Counted from the first letter of the stretch, positions 8,624-16,567 are shown. The stretch is DNA of 17,318 nucleotides from Collinsella aerofaciens (GCA_030841765.1 JAUUSS010000044.1:1-17318), one strand, 5' to 3'. Program-made: numbers and translations. The notes: generated by a model from the sequence alone, not told the origin.

Positions 8624-9397
8624 CTACATCGCCATTCCGCCGTCGACGCGCACGACCTCGCCCGTAATGTAGGCAGCCGCATCACTCGCCAAAAAGCGCA
8701 CCACGCCGGCCACTTCCTCGGGGTGCGCCATGCGCTTTAGGGGAATCTGCTCCTCGGTTGCCGCGCGAACCTTATCCGATAGCTTTGCCGTCATATCGGT
8801 CTCGACAAACCCGGGGGCGACCGCGTTCACTCGTACGCCGCGTGGCGCAAGCTCGCGCGCCACCGCCTTGGTCAGACCGATGACGCCCGCCTTGGAGGCG
8901 GCGTAGTTGGCCTGCCCGGCATTGCCCATCAGGCCCACAACCGAGCTCATGTTGATGACGCAACCGCCGCGCTGGCGCATAAAGGTCTTGGTGAGCGCGC
9001 GCGTCGTGTTAAACGTTCCTTTAAGATTGACATCGAGCACGCGATCGAAGGCGTCATCGCCCATGCGCATGAGCAGGCCATCGCGGGTGATGCCAGCGTT
9101 GTTGACGAGCGCCCAAATGAAGCCAAAGTCGTTGAGGACCGCTTCCACGCACGCGTTGACGGCAGCGGGGTCGGCCACGTCACATTGATATGCGCGCGCC
9201 GTGGCGCCAGCCGCCTCACAGGCTTCGCACGTCTCGCGCGCCGCATCTGCGCTACCGGCATAGACGACGGCGATATCAAAGCCGTCCTCCGCCAGGCCCA
9301 CGGCACAAGCGCGACCGATGCCGCGCGAGCCGCCCGTGACAAGCGCCACGTGACGTGAGTCGTTGCGCTCGAGCGCGCCGTTGTTCAAGTTGCCCAT
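8624..9397 (-). CDS. fabG: 3-oxoacyl-ACP reductase FabG
   Basis: A 257-residue short-chain dehydrogenase that reduces 3-oxoacyl-ACP to 3-hydroxyacyl-ACP, normally with NADPH. The nucleotide loop TGGSRGIG is at 21-28, NNAG at 99-102, and the catalytic Ser152, Tyr165 and Lys169 are correctly spaced (SSVVGLMGNAGQANYAASK). The C-terminal GEVVRVDGGMAM is typical of FabG. The N-terminus carries about 14 extra residues (MGNLNNGALERNDS) compared with compact FabGs, but the ATG at 9397 is well supported by GAAAGGA upstream. SDRs are a broad family; position between fabD and fabF fixes the assignment. Confidence 0.95.
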   Translation of the reverse strand: MGNLNNGALERNDSRHVALVTGGSRGIGRACAVGLAEDGFDIAVVYAGSADAARETCEACEAAGATARAYQCDVADPAAVNACVEAVLNDFGFIWALVNNAGITRDGLLMRMGDDAFDRVLDVNLKGTFNTTRALTKTFMRQRGGCVINMSSVVGLMGNAGQANYAASKAGVIGLTKAVARELAPRGVRVNAVAPGFVETDMTAKLSDKVRAATEEQIPLKRMAHPEEVAGVVRFLASDAAAYITGEVVRVDGGMAM

Positions 9398-9427
9398 GTC
9401 ATTCCTTTCGGGTTACAGCCCTGTGAA

Positions 9428-10354
9428 CTATGCGAGCTCGTCGGCAATAGCTGCGACCTGCTCGGCCGTTTCGCACGAATACACGCGAACGTCGCTCAGC
9501 GTACGCTTGACCAGGCCCGACAGCGTTTTGCCGGGGCCGACCTCAATAAACGTGTCGATGCCTTGATCCTGCAGAGCATGCAGCGTGTCGACCCAGCGCA
9601 CGGCATGACTCACCTGGTTGGCCAGCACCTCCGATGCCGCCTGCGGGTCGGCCGGATAAGGCGCCGCCGTCATATTTGCCATAACAGGAATGAGCAACGG
9701 GAACGGCGCGTGACCGGCCTCGATATATGCAGCAAGGCCACAGGTCGCCTCGGCCATATAGGGGCCATGGAATGCACCCGACACCGCGACCTTCATGGCC
9801 CGGCCACCAGCCTCTTTTACCAGGACGTCGAGGGTTTGCAACGCATCGGGCGCTCCGGCCACAACCGTCTGCTGGGGGCTGTTGTAGTTGACCGGCCAGC
9901 AGTCCTCGCCGGCCTGTTTTGCCAAGCCCTCGACCTGCGCCGCATCGAGCTTGATGACTGCGCGCATGCCGCCGGGGTGACGCTCGGCCGCCGTGGCCAT
10001 AAGCGCCGCGCGCTCACACACGAGCTCAAAGCCCGCTCGCGTATCGAATGCTCCCGCAAAGGTGAGCGCGGCGACCTCGCCCAGCGAAAATCCCGCACAG
10101 GCGGCAGGCACCACGCCGCGCTCGCGCAGGGCGACGGCGGCAGCCAAGTCGTGCACGAACACGCAAGGCTGCGTGTTCTCGGTCTGCGAGAGCTCCTCTT
10201 TCGAGGCGCTCCGGCACTGCTCGCTGGTCCCCGGGCGTACCTCATCGGCAATGGCGAACACCTCGGCAGCCGCCGGTGATGCTTCGATGAGGTCGACGCC
10301 CATCGCGGGATGCTGGGCACCCTGACCGGCAAACAGAAACGCTACGCTACCCAT
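9428..10354 (-). CDS. fabD: Malonyl-CoA:ACP S-malonyltransferase FabD
   Basis: This 308-residue acyltransferase moves malonyl from CoA to ACP, supplying extender units. It starts MGSVAFLFAGQGAQ, the family N-terminus. The nucleophile is Ser90 in AGFSLGE, where E. coli has GHSLGE, so the residue before the serine is Phe instead of His; Streptococcus-type FabDs also vary here. Arg115 in CERAALM, His196 in SGAFHGPYM and GPGKTLSG near the C-terminus fit the family. The frame runs upstream to 10456 inside fabK, but the Arg-rich extra residues have no family match. The ATG at 10354 has GAAGGGTG upstream and overlaps the fabK stop by 13 bases, suggesting translational coupling. Confidence 0.95.
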   Translation of the reverse strand: MGSVAFLFAGQGAQHPAMGVDLIEASPAAAEVFAIADEVRPGTSEQCRSASKEELSQTENTQPCVFVHDLAAAVALRERGVVPAACAGFSLGEVAALTFAGAFDTRAGFELVCERAALMATAAERHPGGMRAVIKLDAAQVEGLAKQAGEDCWPVNYNSPQQTVVAGAPDALQTLDVLVKEAGGRAMKVAVSGAFHGPYMAEATCGLAAYIEAGHAPFPLLIPVMANMTAAPYPADPQAASEVLANQVSHAVRWVDTLHALQDQGIDTFIEVGPGKTLSGLVKRTLSDVRVYSCETAEQVAAIADELA

Positions 10355-11286
10355 GCGGACGCACCCTTCAGGACATGCTCGGCGCCATCGACCAGATCGT
10401 CGACGATTTCGCGTGCGCTCTGGCGTTCGTTGACCATACCGGCAATCTGTCCGCACAAATACGAACCCTCTTCGTAATTACCGTCCTTTGCGGCTTTACG
10501 AAGCGCGCCCGTGCCCATGGCCCCGAGCTCCTCGGGGCTTGCGCCCGCCGCCTCGTTCTTGGCATACGCGTTGGTGAAGGGGCTCTTAAGCGCACGCACC
10601 GGATGCCCCGTCGAACGGCCAGTCGCGCGCGTCGAGGTGTCTCCTGCCTTGAGCACCAGCTCTTTGTACTGTTCGGATACGGTGCACTCGTTTGCGACCA
10701 GAAAGCGTGTTCCCACCTGGACGCCAGCGGCGCCAAGCATAAAGGCCGCTGCCACGCCGCGACCATCGGCGATACCGCCAGCTGCCACAACGGGGACATC
10801 GACCGCGTCGACAACCTGCGGAACGAGCGCCATCGTCGATGTCTCGCCAATATGTCCACCCGATTCGGTGCCTTCGGCAACCACGGCGGTGGCCCCGCGA
10901 CGCGCCACGAGACGCGCCAGTGCCACCGAGGCAACGACCGGGATGACCTTGACGCCGGCGTCGTTCCATGCCTTCATGTACTTGGTGGGATTGCCGGCAC
11001 CCGTCACGACGACCGGCACCTGCTCGTCAATCACAACCTGCGCGACCTGGTCGGCAAACGGGCTCATAAGCATGACGTTCACACCAAAGGGCTTATCCGT
11101 CTTGGTGCGCAGCTCGTGAATCTGATCGCGCAGCCAGTTGGCGTCGGCATTCATGGCCGCGATGATTCCCAACCCGCCGGCCTCGGACACGGCCGATGCC
11201 AGCGAGGCATCGGCAATCCAGGCCATGCCGCCCTGGAACACGGGCTTTTCGATGCCGAGCAGCTCGCAGAGAGGAGTCTTGAGCAT
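10342..11286 (-). CDS. fabK: Enoyl-ACP reductase II (FMN-dependent FabK)
   Basis: A 314-residue flavoprotein of the nitronate monooxygenase-like TIM-barrel family that reduces trans-2-enoyl-ACP, the last step of each cycle. Landmarks: FQGGMAWIADASLASAVSEAGGLGII at 17-42, EGTESGGHIGE at 138-148 with His145 (the equivalent of the His essential in S. pneumoniae FabK), AAGGIADGRGVAAAF and GVQVGTRFL, which hold FMN phosphate. The nitronate monooxygenase alternative is made unlikely by position between acpP and fabD. As the only enoyl reductase seen here, it replaces FabI; FabK enzymes are known to be insensitive to triclosan. The ATG at 11286 follows GGAGAAG and lies two bases after the acpP stop. 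Confidence 0.95.
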   Translation of the reverse strand: MLKTPLCELLGIEKPVFQGGMAWIADASLASAVSEAGGLGIIAAMNADANWLRDQIHELRTKTDKPFGVNVMLMSPFADQVAQVVIDEQVPVVVTGAGNPTKYMKAWNDAGVKVIPVVASVALARLVARRGATAVVAEGTESGGHIGETSTMALVPQVVDAVDVPVVAAGGIADGRGVAAAFMLGAAGVQVGTRFLVANECTVSEQYKELVLKAGDTSTRATGRSTGHPVRALKSPFTNAYAKNEAAGASPEELGAMGTGALRKAAKDGNYEEGSYLCGQIAGMVNERQSAREIVDDLVDGAEHVLKGASAWVA

Positions 11287-11288
11287 CT

Positions 11289-11525
11289 CTACTTCTCCAA
11301 TGCCGCCTCGACCGTATCGGCGAACTCGCCGACCGTCTTGGGGTTCTCCTCGGTATCGAGCTCAATGCCAAACTCGTCCTCGACGGCGACGAGGATCTCG
11401 ACGGTGCCCAGGCTGTCGAGGCCAATCTCCTCGAGCGTGGACTCGGGCTTCATCTCGACGTCGTCAAGGCCAGCGGTCTCGCGGATAACGTCGCAAACGC
11501 GCTCGAAGGTCTTCTGATCTGCCAC
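11289..11525 (-). CDS. acpP: Acyl carrier protein (GTG start)
   Basis: This 78-residue acidic four-helix protein carries growing acyl chains on a phosphopantetheine arm. The attachment site is Ser38 in GLDSLGTVE. Length and the acidic helix II (VEILVAVEDEFGIEL) are typical. The start codon is GTG (plus-strand CAC at 11523-11525), with GAGGAG eight bases upstream; no nearer ATG gives a complete protein. It is separated from fabH by 52 bases, the widest gap within the fab genes, and sits two bases before fabK. The phosphopantetheinyl transferase AcpS that activates it is not in the window. Confidence 0.96.
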   Translation of the reverse strand: MADQKTFERVCDVIRETAGLDDVEMKPESTLEEIGLDSLGTVEILVAVEDEFGIELDTEENPKTVGEFADTVEAALEK

Positions 11526-11577
11526 GGTAGTTCTCCTCTGTTTGTGCCCTAGGGGCGTTTTTATTTCCTATGTGCGA

Positions 11578-12537
11578 CTACTTCCAGCGAAGTAGATAGC
11601 CACCTATATCCAGACCGGCGCCAAATCCAACGAGGGCGATGGTGTCGCCCGCAGTCAGTGCGTCGGTACGTGCCAGCCGGTCAAGCGCAAAGGGAATGCA
11701 GGCGCTCGAAATGTTGCCGGTCTCGCGCAGCGTTCGGACCACGCGCTCGTCTGGCACGCCGAGACGCTTGACCGCCTGACTCAGGATTCGTTCGTTAGCC
11801 TGATGGAATACAAAATGATCGATGTCTTCGACCGAAATGCCCGCATCGCTCGCAAGCTTATGGACCGTGTCGCAGATGGCGTTGACGCCGAACTTGAACA
11901 CGCGGCGGCCATTCATGGACAGCACGCTCTCACTATCAGCGGAGTCCTTAAACGGCGAGCTGCCGATCAGACCGGGAACGCGCAACGTCTCGACGTCGGG
12001 CGCCGTCGAAAGCTCGACGGCAAGGGGGCTGTCTCCCCCAGCTTCTATCACTGCAGCACCCGCGCCGTCACCAAAGAGCACGCACGTGGCGCGATCTGTC
12101 CAGTCAAGCGCGCGCGTCATCTGCTCGGCAGCAACGACAAGCACATGCCTGGCTCGTCCTCGGGCGATATAGCCCTCGGCGACATCGAGCGCAAATACGA
12201 AGCCGGCGCAGGCCGCCGAGACATCGAAGGCAGGGCACGTCGCGCCCAGACGCACGGCAACGGCACATGCCTCGGCGGGAACGAGATGATCACCCGTCGT
12301 CGTCGAGCAGACGATCAAATCCAGCTGGCTCGCGTCGATTCCGGACACCTGGAGTGCCCGCTCGCTCGCCGCTACGGCAAGGTCGTCAAGTGACTCGGTG
12401 GAGCAGACGTGGCGGCTCTTGATACCTGTGCGGGTAAAAATCCACTCATCCGAGGTATCGAGGAACTCAGACAGCTCGTCATTGGAAACACTGCGCTTAG
12501 GAAGCGCCGAGCCTGTTCCAAGAATCGTGAAACCCAT
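11578..12537 (-). CDS. fabH: 3-oxoacyl-ACP synthase III (FabH)
   Basis: The 319-residue initiating condensing enzyme joins an acyl-CoA primer to malonyl-ACP and is the first gene of the fatty-acid operon. The Cys-His-Asn triad is complete: Cys110 in DVSAACAGFVF, His245 in FHQANERI and Asn275 in ETGNISSA. The C-terminus GFGAGLDIGGYLLRW is characteristic. The frame opens upstream at 12594, but the ATG at 12537 has a near-perfect ribosome site (AAAGGAGGT) and gives the family start MGFTILGTGSALP. The 5' region shared with birA carries a repeated 19-base motif whose nearer copy ends 17 bases before this ATG, so transcription or initiation could be regulated there. Primer specificity (straight or branched) cannot be read reliably. 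Confidence 0.96.
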   Translation of the reverse strand: MGFTILGTGSALPKRSVSNDELSEFLDTSDEWIFTRTGIKSRHVCSTESLDDLAVAASERALQVSGIDASQLDLIVCSTTTGDHLVPAEACAVAVRLGATCPAFDVSAACAGFVFALDVAEGYIARGRARHVLVVAAEQMTRALDWTDRATCVLFGDGAGAAVIEAGGDSPLAVELSTAPDVETLRVPGLIGSSPFKDSADSESVLSMNGRRVFKFGVNAICDTVHKLASDAGISVEDIDHFVFHQANERILSQAVKRLGVPDERVVRTLRETGNISSACIPFALDRLARTDALTAGDTIALVGFGAGLDIGGYLLRWK

Positions 12538-12553
12538 CACTAACCTCCTTTGA

Positions 12554-12572
12554 GTTGTTGACGTGTTTACAT
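12554..12572 (+). promoter_or_regulatory. Candidate operator copy 1 upstream of fabH
   Basis: The motif GTTGTTGACGTGTTTACAT matches the copy at 12602-12620 in 18 of 19 bases. It contains an imperfect dyad of TGTTGACG and TGTTTACA. On the fabH side it lies between the possible TATCCT -10 and the ribosome site, ending 17 bases before the fabH ATG, a position where a bound repressor would block transcription. The binding protein is unknown. Confidence 0.6.
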
Positions 12573-12601
12573 CGACCAAGAGAGGATAACGCATTTCAGT
12601 C

Positions 12602-12620
12602 GTTGTTGACGTGTTAACAT
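12602..12620 (+). promoter_or_regulatory. Candidate operator copy 2 upstream of fabH/birA
   Basis: The motif GTTGTTGACGTGTTAACAT includes the better dyad, TGTTGACG with TGTTAACA (six of eight positions symmetric). It starts 48 bases from copy 1, in the same orientation, and would cover the -35 area of both the fabH promoter and a possible birA promoter. A two-site arrangement suggests cooperative binding by a dimeric regulator. The local BirA lacks a DNA-binding domain and is not a likely binder. Confidence 0.6.
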
Positions 12621-12713
12621 TAAATTGTTCAAATGCGACAAAGGCTTCACATTGTGTCTATCTCTCGACACCATTACGCGATTGCCTTATTACCTTAGGA
12701 GGTAGCAGCTGTT

Positions 12714-13490
12714 ATGGATTCTCGTTTAACGGTGGTCGACGTAACCGGATCGACCAACGATGACCTGCTCGAAGCAGGAAAACAGGGAGCGCCGCACGGC
12801 ACAGGACTTGCCGCCCGGGCTCAGACAGCAGGACGCGGCCGGCGCGGCCACAAGTGGGATTCAACCGCCGGCAACCTATTGCTTTCGATTGTTCTGCGCC
12901 CATGCGTTAATCCTGCAAAGTACTCTGGTCTTGCCGCCGTCAGCGGCCTAGCGGTGCTCGAGGCGCTCGAAATGCAGGGCCTTGCAAACGAGATTGACCT
13001 GAAATGGCCCAACGATCTGGTCGCGCGAGGGCGCAAGCTCGGCGGCATTCTGGTCGAGGCCGCACGCGATAACGAAGGCAAACCTTTCGCCGTCTGCGGC
13101 ATTGGCGTCAATGTGAACTATGTGCCCTCGGAGGTTCCCGATGGCGGCCTGCCGGCAATCGGTCTCTCGGATCTCAACGAGAACGTTCCCACCGTCGATG
13201 TGTTACTCAAGGAGGCCTATCACACCGTCGTAAACGCTGTCAACGCGTGGGCAGAGCGTCTCAACGCCATGGAAGAAGACGCCGGACCACTCGCGCCCGT
13301 CCACGATGATTATGTAGCTCACCTCAATTGGATTGGGGAAACCGTTATCGCCCGCTCCCCTGCTGGAGATGAGCTGGCACGTGGAATTTTTAGAACAGTT
13401 GATGATTATGGTCGAGCGTGCATCGAGACGGAAGGCGACTTACGATCCTTCCATTTTGAGGAGGCATCGCTGCGCCCTTTGAGCGAATAG
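12714..13490 (+). CDS. birA: Biotin--[acetyl-CoA-carboxylase] ligase, catalytic-only type
   Basis: This 258-residue ligase activates biotin with ATP and attaches it to AccB Lys113. The catalytic core shows STND at 13-16, GRGRRGHKW at 40-48 (biotinyl-AMP loop), KWPNDL at 97-102 and RKLGGILVEA at 107-116. The C-terminal SH3-like cap covers about 205-258. The protein starts directly with the catalytic domain, so the N-terminal winged helix that lets E. coli BirA act as a repressor is missing; it is a group I enzyme. The ATG at 12714 follows AGGAGGT by about ten bases. It is the only plus-strand gene, divergent from the operon containing its substrate, and converges on rpsJ. Confidence 0.94.
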   Translation: MDSRLTVVDVTGSTNDDLLEAGKQGAPHGTGLAARAQTAGRGRRGHKWDSTAGNLLLSIVLRPCVNPAKYSGLAAVSGLAVLEALEMQGLANEIDLKWPNDLVARGRKLGGILVEAARDNEGKPFAVCGIGVNVNYVPSEVPDGGLPAIGLSDLNENVPTVDVLLKEAYHTVVNAVNAWAERLNAMEEDAGPLAPVHDDYVAHLNWIGETVIARSPAGDELARGIFRTVDDYGRACIETEGDLRSFHFEEASLRPLSE

Positions 13491-13543
13491 GGCGCTGCAG
13501 CCACCTACTCGGCAGCAATACCCGGCAGTCCAAACCATCATTC

Positions 13544-13584
13544 AAAACAAAAGAGCCCCGCTACCGTAATGGTAGCGGGGCTCT
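13544..13584 (-). terminator. Intrinsic terminator after rpsJ
   Basis: A perfect 14-pair GC-rich stem (13552-13565 with 13571-13584; AGAGCCCCGCTACC on the plus strand) with a five-base loop. Read on the minus strand it is followed by TTTTGTTTT, a clear U-tract, so it ends the rpsL-rpsG-fusA-rpsJ transcript. On the plus strand no T-run follows, so it is a weaker stop for birA. It lies between the convergent birA and rpsJ stops. Confidence 0.93.
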
Positions 13585-13605
13585 GTAAGCTATGAGCGAT
13601 ATCGC

Positions 13606-13914
13606 TTAGAGCTTGATGTCGATGTCGACGCCAGCGGGAAGGTCGAGACGCATGAGCGAATCAACGGTGCCCGAGGTGGGGTCGAGGATGTCGATGAGGC
13701 GCTTGTGGGTGCGCATCTCGAACTGCTCACGGGAGTCCTTGTTCACGTGCGGCGAGCGGATAACCGTGTACAGGTTGCGCTCGGTGGGCAGGGGGACAGG
13801 ACCGGAAACGCGAGCGCCGGTCTTCTGAGCGGTCTCAACGATGAGCTTCGCGGACTGATCGACGACCTCGTGATCATAGCCCTTGAGGCGAATGCGGATC
13901 TTCTGGGTAGCCAA
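13606..13914 (-). CDS. rpsJ: 30S ribosomal protein S10 (TTG start)
   Basis: The 102-residue S10 sequence (MATQKIRIRLKGYDHEVVD; PLPTERNLYTVIRSPHVNKDSREQFEMRTHKRL segment region) is unmistakable and full length; S10 belongs to the 30S head and, with NusB, to antitermination complexes. The start codon is TTG (plus CAA at 13912-13914), supported by GGAGGT six bases upstream and by the universal N-terminus; no ATG fits. It is the last gene of this operon: a strong terminator follows within 22 bases of the stop. In most bacteria rpsJ instead leads into rplC-rplD of the S10 operon. A small six-pair hairpin (13933-13949) sits in the 60-base gap after fusA. Confidence 0.98.
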   Translation of the reverse strand: MATQKIRIRLKGYDHEVVDQSAKLIVETAQKTGARVSGPVPLPTERNLYTVIRSPHVNKDSREQFEMRTHKRLIDILDPTSGTVDSLMRLDLPAGVDIDIKL

Positions 13915-13932
13915 CTTAAACCTCCAAAGAGT

Positions 13933-13949
13933 GCGAGAGATGTTCTCGC
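13933..13949 (-). other. Small hairpin in the fusA-rpsJ gap
   Basis: GCGAGA (13933-13938) pairs with TCTCGC (13944-13949) around a five-base loop, just upstream of the rpsJ ribosome site on the minus strand. It is too short, and lacks a T-run, for a terminator. It could be an mRNA processing site or a structure affecting rpsJ initiation, or chance. Confidence 0.35.
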
Positions 13950-13974
13950 GGATTACGTAACAGGGAGCTCGAAC

Positions 13975-16074
13975 TTAGGCGTTCTTGCTCATGACCTCGT
14001 CCACGATGGACTTGGGCGCCGGCTCATAAGAGTCGAACTGCATCGTGTAGGATGCACGGCCCTGGGTCTGGGAGCGAAGGTCGGTAGCGTAACCGAACAT
14101 CTCGCCCAGCGGCACCTTGGCACGGATGAGCTTGCTGTTCTTGCGATCCTCCATGCCCTCGATCTTGCCGCGGCGACCGGAGAGGTTGCCCATAACGTCG
14201 CCCATGTACTGCTCGGGGGTCTCGACCTCGACAGCCATGATCGGCTCGAGCAGCTGCGGATCGGACTTCTTGAGGGCGTCCTTGATAGCCATGGAACCGG
14301 CGATCTTGAAGGCGGCCTCAGAGGAGTCGACCTCGTGGTAAGAACCGTCGAACAGGGTGACCTTAACGTCGAGGACCGGGAAGCCGGCGATAACACCGGT
14401 GTTCAGGGCCTCCTGGATGCCCTTGTCGATGGACGGGATGTACTCCTTGGGCACGACGCCGCCGACGATAGCGTTGACGAACTCGTAGCCGAAGCCCTCC
14501 TCCATCTTCTCGAGCTTAATGACGGCGTGGCCGTACTGACCGCGACCACCGGACTGACGGACGAACTTGCCCTCAGCCTTCTCGACGTCGTGACCAGCGG
14601 TCTCGCGGTAGGCAACCTGGGGCTTACCGACGTTAGCGTCAACCTTGAACTCGCGGAGCAGACGGTCGACGATGATCTCGAGGTGCAGCTCGCCCATGCC
14701 GGCAATGATGGTCTGGCCGGTCTCGTGGTTGGTGGACACCTGGAAGGTCGGGTCCTCCTCGGCGAGCTTGGTCAGAGCCAGGGACATCTTGTCCTGCTCG
14801 GCCTTGGTCTTGGGCTCGATGGCAACGTCGATAACGGGCTTGGCGAACTCGATCTTCTCAAGGACGATCTCCTTGCCCTCGGCGCACAGGGTGTCACCGG
14901 TGGTGGAGTTCTTGAAGCCGACGCAAGCGACGATGTCGCCGGCAGCGGCGTCGTCACGGTCGATACGCTCGGCGGCGTTCATCTCGAGGATGCGGCCGAG
15001 GCGCTCACGCTGACCGTTGGAAGCGTTGACCACGTAGGAGCCGGACTCGGCGCGACCGGAGTAAACGCGGACGTAGGTGAGCTTACCGACGAACGGGTCG
15101 GTCATGATCTTGAAGACCAGGCCGGAGAAGGGCTCGTCGAAGGAAGGATGACGCTGGATCTCCTCGCCGGTGTCCGGATCGGTACCGGTGACGGCCTCGA
15201 CGTCGAGCGGGCTGGGCAGGTAGTCGACGACAGCGTCGAGCAGCTCCTGAACGCCCTTGTTCTTGTAGGCGGAGCCCACGAAGACGAGGTTGAGCTCGTT
15301 GGCCAGAACGCCCTTGCGCAGAGCAGCCTTGAGCTCCTCGACGGTGAAGTCCTCCTCCATGAGGATCTTCTCCATGAGCTCGTCGTCAAAGCTGGCAGCA
15401 GCGTCGAGGAGCTCCTCGCGCTTGGTGGCAGCGATGTCAGCAAACTCAGCCGGGATCTCGTCCATCGGCTCGGGGTAGGTCATGCCCTTCTCGTCGGCCT
15501 TGAAGTCCCATGCAGTCATGGTAACCAGGTCGATGACGCCCCAGAAGTTGTCCTCGGCACCCATCGGGACCTGAGCGGCCACGGCGTTAGCGTCGAGACG
15601 ATCCTTCATGGTCTCGATAGCGTTGAAGAAGTCAGCGCCCACGCGGTCATACTTGTTGATGAAGGCGATGCGGGGGACGTTGAAGGTGGAAGCCTGACGC
15701 CAAACGGTCTCAGACTGGGGCTGAACGCCGGCAACGGCGTCGAAGACGGCGACAGCGCCATCGAGGACGCGCAGGCAGCGCTCGACCTCGGCGGTGAAGT
15801 CAACGTGGCCCGGGGTGTCGATGATCTGGATGCGGTAGTCCTTACCGTCCTTGTTCCAGAAGCACGTGGTAGCAGCGGAGGTAATGGTTACGCCGCGCTC
15901 CTGCTCCTGAACCATCCAGTCCATGGTGGCAGCGCCCTCATGGACCTCACCGATCTTGTGGGTCTTACCGGTGTAGTAAAGAATACGCTCGGTCGTGGTG
16001 GTCTTACCAGCATCGATGTGAGCCATGATGCCGATGTTACGGGTATCGGAAAGCTTGTACTTAGGCTTAGCCAT
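13975..16074 (-). CDS. fusA: Translation elongation factor G
   Basis: The 699-residue GTPase drives translocation and, with ribosome recycling factor, splits ribosomes. GTPase motifs: AHIDAGKTT at 18-26 (G1), RGVTITSAA at 60-68 (switch I region), DTPGHVDF at 86-93 (G3) and NKYD at 140-143 (G4). Length is normal and the domain IV-V sequence is intact (GRGQYGH; EPIMAVEVETPEQYMGDV). The ATG at 16074 follows TAAGGA at good spacing, 19 bases after the rpsG stop. tuf would usually follow but is missing: the next gene is rpsJ. A long antisense open frame over this gene is a by-product of codon choice. Confidence 0.98.
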   Translation of the reverse strand: MAKPKYKLSDTRNIGIMAHIDAGKTTTTERILYYTGKTHKIGEVHEGAATMDWMVQEQERGVTITSAATTCFWNKDGKDYRIQIIDTPGHVDFTAEVERCLRVLDGAVAVFDAVAGVQPQSETVWRQASTFNVPRIAFINKYDRVGADFFNAIETMKDRLDANAVAAQVPMGAEDNFWGVIDLVTMTAWDFKADEKGMTYPEPMDEIPAEFADIAATKREELLDAAASFDDELMEKILMEEDFTVEELKAALRKGVLANELNLVFVGSAYKNKGVQELLDAVVDYLPSPLDVEAVTGTDPDTGEEIQRHPSFDEPFSGLVFKIMTDPFVGKLTYVRVYSGRAESGSYVVNASNGQRERLGRILEMNAAERIDRDDAAAGDIVACVGFKNSTTGDTLCAEGKEIVLEKIEFAKPVIDVAIEPKTKAEQDKMSLALTKLAEEDPTFQVSTNHETGQTIIAGMGELHLEIIVDRLLREFKVDANVGKPQVAYRETAGHDVEKAEGKFVRQSGGRGQYGHAVIKLEKMEEGFGYEFVNAIVGGVVPKEYIPSIDKGIQEALNTGVIAGFPVLDVKVTLFDGSYHEVDSSEAAFKIAGSMAIKDALKKSDPQLLEPIMAVEVETPEQYMGDVMGNLSGRRGKIEGMEDRKNSKLIRAKVPLGEMFGYATDLRSQTQGRASYTMQFDSYEPAPKSIVDEVMSKNA

Positions 16075-16093
16075 GTTAGTTCCTTACCTTAAC

Positions 16094-16567
16094 TTACCAA
16101 CGATAGTGAGAGAACGCGCGGTTGGCCTCGGCCATCTTGAAGACGTCCTCACGCTTCTTGACGGAAGCGCCCAGGCCGTTGGAAGCGTCGAGGATCTCGT
16201 TGGCGAGACGCTCGGCCATGGTCTTCTCCTTGCGAGCGCGGGAGAAGTTGACGATCCAGCGGATGCCCAGAGCGGTGGATCGACGGGAGTTGACCTCCAT
16301 CGGGACCTGATAGGTAGCGCCACCGACACGCTTAGGCTTGACCTCGAGCGTGGGCTTGACGTTGTCCATAGCCTTCTTGAAGGTAGCGAGAGCGTCGCCA
16401 CCCTCGGACTTCTCGGCAACGATCTCGAAAGCGGTGTAAACGATGCGCTCAGCGGTGGCCTTCTTGCCGTCAAGAAGGACCTTGTTGATGAGCTGAGTCA
16501 CCAGGCGGTTGTTGTAAACGGCGTCAGGCTGAACCTCACGACGATTAGCTGCTGCACGACGCGGCAT
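16094..16567 (-). CDS. rpsG: 30S ribosomal protein S7
   Basis: A full-length 157-residue S7 (MPRRAAANRREVQPDAVYNN start), a primary 16S rRNA-binding protein that organises the 30S head. The basic N-terminal arm and the PKRVGGATYQVPMEV segment are conserved. The ATG at 16567 has AAGGAG at good spacing. Between rpsL and rpsG lies a 73-base spacer with a strong hairpin; in E. coli S7 represses its own operon by binding this same rpsL-rpsG spacer, so the hairpin may be the equivalent site. Confidence 0.98.
   Translation of the reverse strand: MPRRAAANRREVQPDAVYNNRLVTQLINKVLLDGKKATAERIVYTAFEIVAEKSEGGDALATFKKAMDNVKPTLEVKPKRVGGATYQVPMEVNSRRSTALGIRWIVNFSRARKEKTMAERLANEILDASNGLGASVKKREDVFKMAEANRAFSHYRW

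Larger units (their letters stand above)
12538..12713. promoter_or_regulatory. Divergent birA-fabH control region
   Basis: The 176-base region must contain promoters for both birA (plus) and the fab operon (minus). The best minus-strand -10 is TATCCT (plus 12583-12588), the same hexamer used by the rpsL promoter, but the matching -35 position reads CGTCAA, a poor fit, and falls in the motif copy at 12602-12620. For birA, TTGACG at 12606-12611 followed after 17 bases by TCAAAT is a weak candidate overlapping the same copy. birA has a strong ribosome site (TTAGGAGGT, 12695-12703). Exact start sites are not determined. Confidence 0.6.

Noticed and set aside
10355..10456. 34-residue N-terminal extension of fabD
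   Set aside because: It overlaps fabK and is Arg-rich; family N-terminus and ribosome site agree on 10354.
11547..11562. Plus-strand terminator between acpP and fabH (CCCTAGGG followed by TTTTT)
   Set aside because: The palindrome has no room for a loop and the T-run is on the plus strand, where no gene ends; on the minus strand there is no T-run after it.
12538..12594. 19-residue N-terminal extension of fabH
   Set aside because: It runs through the ribosome site and the operator-like motif; the ATG at 12537 gives the family start.
12554..12620. The twin motif as a classical BirA operator
   Set aside because: The half-site loosely resembles the TTGTAAACC type, but the adjacent BirA lacks the winged-helix domain and the half-site spacing differs.
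13705..16092. 795-codon open frame on the plus strand opposite fusA and part of rpsJ
   Set aside because: It mirrors fusA exactly and is repetitive in Leu, Gly, Val and Asp. Highly expressed GC-rich genes avoid the CTA, TTA and TCA codons that would give antisense stops, so such frames arise passively. No domain is recognisable.
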